Assembly: GCA_944372745.1 (NCBI GenBank)
Contig: CALWAB010000047.1
Span: forward strand, 1 to 20,801
DNA: 20,801 bases
Source of the DNA: an uncultured Clostridia bacterium
GTDB lineage: Bacteria; Bacillota; Clostridia; Christensenellales; UBA1242
Direction: 5' to 3'
The first letter of the stretch is position 1. Each line of letters begins with the position of its first letter. The notes under the pieces are model-generated. The model was not told the origin of the DNA and ran no database searches. It saw nothing but the letters and a program-made list of their open reading frames with translations. Shown piece after piece: positions 16,192 through 20,801 of the stretch. The position numbers were made by a program, and so were the translations under genes.

Positions 16192-16632
16192 TTAATAAGG
16201 CATATCGGTTTTACCTACTAAATAATCTATGGATACTTTAAAATAATTGGCAATTTTTATCAATGATTCAACCTTTGGTATTGCCCCATTTTTCCATTTA
16301 GTCACACTTGAATTATTTAGCCCTATTGTTTTATATAAATGATAATGGCTAACATTATTCTTTTGCAATAACTCAATATATCTGTCATAAAATAAACTTA
16401 AATTAATATCGTTATAACATTTATTATCTCTATAGTTATCTATGCCTAATAGGTAATTCAAAGAACAATTAAAATATTTTACTATTTTATCTGCTACCCT
16501 GACACTTGGAAAATACCCTATATTTTTATAATCATATAACATTTGAAAAGGAACGCCAATTTCCTTTGATAACATTCTCAATGTTATGTCCCTTTCTTCT
16601 AATAAGTCTTCTAATGTATTGGCAAATACCAT
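16192..16632 (-). CDS. XRE-family regulator with two helix-turn-helix domains
   Basis: A 146-residue DNA-binding protein made of two HTH_3 (Cro/CI) domains in tandem. The first is about residues 5-63 (LSKEIGVPFQMLYDYK, ending LNYLLG). The second is about 82-140 (LYKTIGLNNSSVTKWKNG, ending IDYLVG). A short linker of about 18 residues joins them, and there is no ligand or protease domain. It may bind an extended or two-part operator. I prefer the ATG at 16632, which has GGGGA just upstream; an ATG four codons earlier (16644) has no such site. The regulated gene cannot be identified. No phage-like or toxin gene is clearly adjacent. Confidence 0.85.
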   Translation of the reverse strand: MVFANTLEDLLEERDITLRMLSKEIGVPFQMLYDYKNIGYFPSVRVADKIVKYFNCSLNYLLGIDNYRDNKCYNDINLSLFYDRYIELLQKNNVSHYHLYKTIGLNNSSVTKWKNGAIPKVESLIKIANYFKVSIDYLVGKTDMPY

Positions 16633-16660
16633 ATAGTTCCCCATAACTTAAAAATTAATT

Positions 16661-16972
16661 ATGTATTCAAATTACGATTTTAAATATTTATATCCTAATA
16701 TTAAGATTGCAAAATTTATGATATTAGAATTAAATCCTGCTTTAGATAAATTTTTACCTATTAAATTAAAATTTCAAATAGCTAATAGACACTATAGAAA
16801 AAAGGCATACAAAAAATTGTATGCTAAAATACAAAATTTTCTAATACAATTTGATTATTACTTTTTTAAATTAAACGCTATTTTTACTCAACTCAATTTC
16901 AATGATTTAATTAAATATGTAATAATAAATTATAGTTTCTACTTTAGTCATATTAAATGTAAAGATATATAA
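16661..16972 (+). CDS. Doubtful small ORF, Lys/Tyr/Phe/Ile-rich
   Basis: A 103-codon open frame divergent from the XRE gene, starting 28 bases from that gene's preferred start, which leaves little room for promoters. No ribosome binding site precedes the ATG. The product is basic and aromatic, with an amphipathic middle (NRHYRKKAYKKLYAKIQ), and has no motif I recognise. The region is very A/T-rich, so the frame may be open by chance. It could also be a real small protein linked to the XRE regulator, but the sequence does not show that. Confidence 0.3.
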   Translation: MYSNYDFKYLYPNIKIAKFMILELNPALDKFLPIKLKFQIANRHYRKKAYKKLYAKIQNFLIQFDYYFFKLNAIFTQLNFNDLIKYVIINYSFYFSHIKCKDI

Positions 16973-16997
16973 CACACACAATTTGACCCCTTACAAA

Positions 16998-17023
16998 AAA
17001 GCCACGGCTTAGTCCGTGGCTTT
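16998..17023 (-). terminator. Terminator of the DUF5050-like lipoprotein gene
   Basis: AAAGCCACGG and CCGTGGCTTT form a 10-bp stem around a 6-base loop. On the minus strand it continues into TTTTTT, a few bases after the stop codon at 17028. Confidence 0.9.
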
Positions 17024-17027
17024 GTGA

Positions 17028-18467
17028 TTAATTATTATTTTCTTCGTTTTCTTTTTCTTCAGCGATTGGGTCTTCGTTTTCAGCGTATACGCCTACGAAT
17101 TTATCTACATACAAGTCATTTTCATCAACTTCAGTTGTGTCTACAAAATGTGTATAGTAGAATGTTGATTCGCCCACTGTCGTGCCTGCATAGTAGACAA
17201 TGTATCTTCCGTCAAAATCTACATAACTGCTACCGCTTGTTTGTGCTGTTGCTTCGCTATTCAATATTTCTTTAGCGGTATATGTGCTATCTGTCAAATC
17301 TATTTCATAAATTTGCGCTGCATCGTTTCTCACATAAACCTTTGAACCATTTACAAACAATATGTCATAAGCGGTATCTGCTGAAATTACTTGTCTAGCA
17401 CTTGCTCCATTGCTACCGAAAGGTACATAGTATGTGCCACTTTCTCCCACTGCAAGTACTCCACCTCTATAGTCATTTTCTTCATTCATAATGTAATAAC
17501 TTGAATATGAATTATAATACATTGCAGTTTCACCGCTTGTAAATGATGAATTCAATACATTATAGTTAAATGTTGTTGAACCCCTAGCAGTTTTTTCATA
17601 ATAGAGTTTATTGTTTCTAAGCCCAATCAAATTGTAGGTTGAAATATTGTCGTCTGCCAATGTCTTTGTTTCTTTTGTCACTAAGTTATAACTCTTTAAC
17701 GCTGCAGAACTTGCAGTATTAGACTTTGTTTCTGTGTAGTAAATACATTTATTTACATCACTGACATCGCCTGAATCTATAGTGCCGTCATTGATATAAT
17801 TTGTTTGAGTGAGCCAAGCGACTGTGCCGACATTTTCTTCAGCGATTGTTTCTTCGCCTTGATTTTTGCCGTTTACAAATTCAATAGTTACAAGGCTTGT
17901 GCCGTCCTTAATCATCACAAATGTTGAATAAGAATTATCCCCTGTTTTTATTTTTGTAACATTAAAACTTACTGATGAATATTCAGCGGTTGTAGTATAG
18001 AGTCTAGTATTGTGGTCTCCGTCAATGTCACAACGATAGATATCAACTAAGTTCTTTTGCAATTCGCCGTATCTATCTTTTTCGTCATTTGGAGTAGCGT
18101 AATAAATGTAATCGTCATAAATGAAGAAACTTCCAAATTCATAGCCTACAATCTTAGGCACAATAACTTGACAATCTACTAAATATCCGTCCTCGTCATA
18201 TTGGATGTTTCCGTCCACAAGTTTGGTACGGTATATACCGCCACGAACCACATCTCCATAACTATTTGTACCGTCACTTACGCTATCTATTCCATAATAT
18301 CCATTTATAAAATACACATAGTCGCCTTTTCTAACTTCCATACCACCATTGCCATAGATTGACGCATTAGTGTCTGGGTTATCTTTAGGCGGATTAAACC
18401 CGCAGGCAGTCATTGTGATAGCCACAATAGCAAGTATTGCTATAGTAAAAATTTGTTTTATTGACAT
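17028..18467 (-). CDS. Lipoprotein with probable DUF5050-like beta-propeller
   Basis: A 479-residue secreted lipoprotein. The signal peptide ends in lipobox MTAC with Cys22. The body is beta-rich, with repeated strands of the type GDYVYFINGYYG...GIYRTKL, DDYIYYATPND...DIYRCDIDG, NNKLYYEK and NGSKVYVRND...IYEIDL. That pattern fits DUF5050 or related bacterial propellers, in which each blade describes a value shown as text-like Tyr/Asp-rich strands. The tail is acidic (EDPIAEEKENEENNN). No enzyme motif is seen, so a binding or sensing role outside the cell is only inferred. AAGAGGA precedes the ATG. It is a single gene with a strong terminator. The 190 bases upstream of the start show no convincing promoter. 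Confidence 0.85.
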   Translation of the reverse strand: MSIKQIFTIAILAIVAITMTACGFNPPKDNPDTNASIYGNGGMEVRKGDYVYFINGYYGIDSVSDGTNSYGDVVRGGIYRTKLVDGNIQYDEDGYLVDCQVIVPKIVGYEFGSFFIYDDYIYYATPNDEKDRYGELQKNLVDIYRCDIDGDHNTRLYTTTAEYSSVSFNVTKIKTGDNSYSTFVMIKDGTSLVTIEFVNGKNQGEETIAEENVGTVAWLTQTNYINDGTIDSGDVSDVNKCIYYTETKSNTASSAALKSYNLVTKETKTLADDNISTYNLIGLRNNKLYYEKTARGSTTFNYNVLNSSFTSGETAMYYNSYSSYYIMNEENDYRGGVLAVGESGTYYVPFGSNGASARQVISADTAYDILFVNGSKVYVRNDAAQIYEIDLTDSTYTAKEILNSEATAQTSGSSYVDFDGRYIVYYAGTTVGESTFYYTHFVDTTEVDENDLYVDKFVGVYAENEDPIAEEKENEENNN

Positions 18468-18663
18468 AAATTTTCCTCTTAATAATATATTGACAAAGTT
18501 TAGTTATTTATACTTTGTAAAATTTTTGTAACACACTTCATATAATATATAAAATTAATAAGTGCTTCCACAAAAGAATTTGTAAAAGTATACCATTTTT
18601 TTGTTTTTAAGTCAATGAATTTCATACGCTAATTTGACCCTTTTGTATATAGCGAGTTTCTAT

Positions 18664-18861
18664 CTAGGGGATTTCCCATCCCCTAGCACCCTAGTGCAAG
18701 GGCACTCGCCCTTGACCTGTGGTCTTAGTAAGTGGTGGTACTAGCCTAATTTAGTACTTAAAGCTTAAAAATATATTTCTTAGTGCGTTAACACGCACTA
18801 AGTATATTATTTAAGTACCAAGTCGTGTCTAAGTACCCACACAATGACCACTGCCGTACGC
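18664..18861 (+). repeat. Modules A and C with complete element D, copy 7
   Basis: A hairpin (CTAGGGGAT/ATCCCCTAG), C hairpin CAAGGGC-ACTC-GCCCTTG, then a full D. It has GTGGTCTT, AGTACTTAAAGC and core CTTAGTGCGT-TAAC-ACGCACTAAG (18779-18802), then TATATTATTTAAGTAC and GACCACTGCCGTACGC. This is one of the best-preserved copies. Confidence 0.9.
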
Positions 18862-18865
18862 TTGT

Positions 18866-19062
18866 CCGAAAGGGAACTACCCGTTCCCCTTCACCCCTTA
18901 GGCAAGGGCTAGCCCTTGACCTATGGTCTTGGAGAGTGACACTAGCCAACTTTAGTACTTAAAAACTAAAAAATATATTTCTTAGTGCGTTAACACGCAC
19001 TAAGTATATTATTTAAGTACTAATTTGTGACTAGGTACTACCCAAAGACCACTGCCGTACGC
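18866..19062 (+). repeat. Modules B and C with complete element D, copy 8
   Basis: B hairpin (AAGGGAAC-TACCC-GTTCCCC), a compact C hairpin CAAGGG-CTAG-CCCTTG, then full D with the same core as copy 7 (CTTAGTGCGT/ACGCACTAAG) and end GACCACTGCCGTACGC. It follows copy 7 in direct tandem after only four bases. Confidence 0.9.
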
Positions 19063-19063
19063 A

Positions 19064-19190
19064 AGTCAACACGGCAGTGTGCCTTCGCACCCATACGCTA
19101 GTACCTATGTTGTGCCTAGGTACTCACACAAAGACCACGCCTCGGTGTGGCATCCCACCTGTGCCGTCACACCCGTCACATTGCGAGTTC
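19064..19190 (+). repeat. Repeat-derived remnant rich in G and C
   Basis: Contains ATACGCTAGTACCTATG, TTGTGCCTAGGTACTC and AAAGACCACGCC, which match a D right arm without its core. A hairpin-prone segment GGTGTGGCATCCCACC and CGTCACACC follows. It ends about 30 bases before the start codon at 19224 and so forms that gene's upstream region. Confidence 0.6.
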
Positions 19191-19223
19191 AACCTAAAAA
19201 ATGATTAATAGAAGGAGATTATT

Positions 19224-19751
19224 ATGAGAATTGCCCCTTATGAACACATTTATTTAGACAACGTAAACTCCACAAATGATAATTACACCAATTTCACTAA
19301 TTCAAGCACACAAAGTACAAATAATAATACCAAGTCAAACAATAACATATTGGGAAATTTACTAAAAAATCCGCAATCAATTAATTTAATTAAAAATTTC
19401 CTACCTATGTTATCAGGCTCAAAACAAGACAACAATCAACAGTCCAATATGAATGGGCTTGCTCAGTTAATGAGTGGCTTATCTAATCAAAATTCAAATA
19501 CCAACCAAAATGCAAGTAGCAGCAATGAAAATTCAGGTATTAATTTTGACACAACGCCACAATTTAAGCAATCAAATGGAAGTAGTACACATTTGCCAGA
19601 AATCAACCCACAGTATTCAATCGAAAATCTTATGAAAACACCAGCCAAGCAACAAGCACAAAAAGACAAGTCACTTGATTACTCTAGAGAGTTTTTGATT
19701 AAGCAAATGCAATTACACCAAAATATGCTCAATCAATTAAAACAACATTAA
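19224..19751 (+). CDS. Asn/Gln/Ser-rich protein of unknown function
   Basis: A 175-residue protein of low complexity that I do not recognise. Residues about 13-40 are Asn/Thr/Ser-rich. A more ordered hydrophobic patch follows, ILGNLLKNPQSINLIKNFLPML, near 42-63, then another Asn/Gln/Ser-rich stretch. A charged C-terminal segment (about 140-175) looks helical (LDYSREFLIKQMQLHQNML). No signal peptide or membrane segment is seen, so it is probably cytosolic. AGAAGGAGA precedes the ATG, a very strong ribosome binding site. It lies between two repeat clusters; the next gene on the same strand also encodes an Asn/Gln/Thr-rich tail. Confidence 0.8.
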   Translation: MRIAPYEHIYLDNVNSTNDNYTNFTNSSTQSTNNNTKSNNNILGNLLKNPQSINLIKNFLPMLSGSKQDNNQQSNMNGLAQLMSGLSNQNSNTNQNASSSNENSGINFDTTPQFKQSNGSSTHLPEINPQYSIENLMKTPAKQQAQKDKSLDYSREFLIKQMQLHQNMLNQLKQH

Positions 19752-19839
19752 CAAGGACGGGCGTCCTTGACCTGTGGTCTTAGTTGGTACTAATATTAAC
19801 TTTTTAGGTTATCTCAAAGCGGTGACTACTGCCGTACGC
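19752..19839 (+). repeat. Module C with element E, copy 6
   Basis: C hairpin CAAGGAC-GGGC-GTCCTTG begins directly at the stop codon of the preceding gene, followed by E from GTGGTCTT (19774) to GCCGTACGC (19831-19839). The E interior has diverged (TTTTTAGGTTATCTCAAAG). Confidence 0.85.
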
Positions 19840-19846
19840 AAATCAT

Positions 19847-20036
19847 CTAGGGGATTTCATCCCCTATGACCCTAGAGCAGGACAGTGTCCTGCACCTGTG
19901 GTCTTGGGGAGTGGCACTAGCCCACTTTAGTACTTAAAACTTAAAAATATATTTCTTAGTGTGTTAACACACACTAAGTATATTATTTAAGTACTAATTT
20001 GTGACTAGGTACTACCCAAAGACCACTGCCGTACGC
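19847..20036 (+). repeat. Modules A and C with complete element D, copy 9
   Basis: A hairpin (CTAGGGGAT/ATCCCCTA), C hairpin GCAGGAC-AGT-GTCCTGC, then full D. The core is CTTAGTGTGT-TAAC-ACACACTAAG, a paired change from TGCG/CGCA to TGTG/CACA relative to copies 7 and 8. It ends GACCACTGCCGTACGC. Confidence 0.9.
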
Positions 20037-20068
20037 TAGTACCTAAAAATTACAAACAAGTACGCCAT

Positions 20069-20098
20069 TCGACAAGATTAGTTAAAAAAATGTAAAAT
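20069..20098 (+). promoter_or_regulatory. Possible promoter of the last gene
   Basis: TCGACA (20069-20074), an 18-base spacer, and TAAAAT (20093-20098); each box matches consensus at five of six positions. It lies between the repeat and the start codon at 20134. Confidence 0.45.
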
Positions 20099-20133
20099 AA
20101 ATAATTTAAAATATTGCTAAACGGAGGCAAATT

Positions 20134-20801
20134 ATGTTCGCTAAGAAAAAAATAGTATTGAATAGTGCAATAAATGACAACAAAAAAGGCGTAGCCTTAA
20201 TAACTTGCCTTGATTCGCTCACCAATTTGCAAATTAAAATCAACAATTTTTCGCATAAGTCCCATTCAAATTATGTGTTTCTACTCAAAAACAACGGCAT
20301 ACAACAGCGTTTCTTAGTGGACGACCCAAGAAATTTTGAATGTGAAGTTGATATTCCCATTGACTTAGACAAAAAAATCTCGTGTTTACTCATTGAAAAT
20401 GGTACTCAACCAATCTTTTGGGGCGGAACACAAACCCAAACACAAACCATAAATAGTTTTGATACTTTGCAAGAAAATGAAAATACTTCAAAACAAGCAC
20501 CGTCTTTGCAACAAAATAGCGATAAATTAAATAATATTAACACCATTTATACCACCACAAAACAAAATAGTGATTTTACACAAAGCACTAATAATTCATT
20601 TGATAATAAAATAGCACCTAACGAAAATAGTGACATAAATAATGATTATGCTTATGTTCCGCAAACAGATGAAAAAATTAATACTTCGACACAAGAACAC
20701 ACTAACAATAATTTGCAATTACATAAAAGCGACCCGCAAGAAGCATTATTTACTGAAAATGACAGCGATATTGAGAAAGAAATAGACAACGCAATGCAGT
20801 A
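20134..20801 (+). CDS. Protein of unknown function, 3' end outside the window
   Basis: An open frame of 222 codons running off the right edge. CGGAGGC lies 6-7 bases before the ATG. The first 95 residues or so look like a folded beta-rich domain (MFAKKKIVLNSAINDNKKG, then YVFLLKNNGIQQRF, FECEVDIPIDL, and ISCLLIENGTQPIFWGG). After that comes a long Gln/Asn/Thr/Ser-rich linker with repeated short patterns such as QNSD and TQTQT. The visible end is acidic (DSDIEKEIDNAMQ), perhaps the start of another helix. I do not recognise the family. No signal peptide or membrane segment is present. Composition matches the upstream gene's product, so the two may work together, but a repeat cluster lies between them. 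Confidence 0.75.
   Translation, partial: MFAKKKIVLNSAINDNKKGVALITCLDSLTNLQIKINNFSHKSHSNYVFLLKNNGIQQRFLVDDPRNFECEVDIPIDLDKKISCLLIENGTQPIFWGGTQTQTQTINSFDTLQENENTSKQAPSLQQNSDKLNNINTIYTTTKQNSDFTQSTNNSFDNKIAPNENSDINNDYAYVPQTDEKINTSTQEHTNNNLQLHKSDPQEALFTENDSDIEKEIDNAMQ

Noticed and set aside
19487..19669. Minus-strand 60-codon frame inside the Asn/Gln-rich gene
   Set aside because: It is a shadow of the low-complexity coding sequence, with no ribosome binding site or promoter.
376..20036. The repeats as a CRISPR array
   Set aside because: Units are long, structured, unevenly spaced, found in both orientations and scattered between genes. There are no uniform spacers and no cas genes.
376..20036. 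D elements as integron attC sites
   Set aside because: Foldback structure is similar, but copies occur in tandem, in both orientations and upstream as well as downstream of genes. I see no integrase gene and no consistent core-site pattern.

Overview
The window comes from a low-GC bacterium, most likely an uncultured Bacillota (Clostridia-type) lineage. The evidence is Gram-positive style AGGAGG-like ribosome binding sites, TTGACA/TATAAT promoters, lipoprotein signal peptides, GreA and a RumA/RlmD-type rRNA methyltransferase, and A/T-rich codon use. I cannot name the genus from sequence alone. No rRNA, tRNA, CRISPR array, transposase or integrase gene was seen.

Layout. The left edge (1-150) is the promoter and leader of a minus-strand gene that starts just outside the window. 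A repeat cluster (181-756) follows. Next come a divergent pair, a PlsC-like acyltransferase (minus) and a small membrane protein (plus), and a second repeat cluster (2426-2750). A two-gene minus-strand operon encodes a HipA-like kinase and an AAA/ABC-type ATPase (2767-4744). A plus-strand housekeeping block holds rlmD, a NUDIX hydrolase and greA (5135-7713). After a repeat cluster (7785-8105) lies a giant minus-strand lipoprotein gene (8156-14368), encoding a Big_2 Ig domain, about 17 FN3-like modules and a C-terminal GLUG region. A rearranged repeat cluster (14572-14989) runs into the 3' end of a DUF2798-type membrane protein gene. Then come a truncated repeat, a double-HTH XRE regulator, a doubtful small ORF, and a second lipoprotein with a probable DUF5050-like beta-propeller. 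The right end holds more repeats and two Asn/Gln-rich proteins of unknown function, the last one cut by the window edge.

The most unusual content is the intergenic DNA. It is filled with a mosaic family of structured repeats. Module A is a CTAGGGGAT/ATCCCCTAG hairpin. Module B is a GGGAAC/GTTCCC hairpin. Module C is a variable-sequence hairpin just before GTGGTCTT. Module D is a foldback of about 140 bp running from GTGGTCTT to GACCACTGCCGTACGC, with a palindromic core. Module E is a short element of about 66 bp with the same ends. I count nine D copies (some partial or rearranged) and six E copies in both orientations. Stems change on both sides while pairing is kept, which argues for selected RNA or single-stranded DNA structure. 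One cluster looks inverted between two D cores, and a half copy now encodes the C-terminus of the DUF2798-type protein. The family resembles BIME-type mosaic repeats in organisation, but I do not recognise its sequence. No mobilising enzyme is encoded here.
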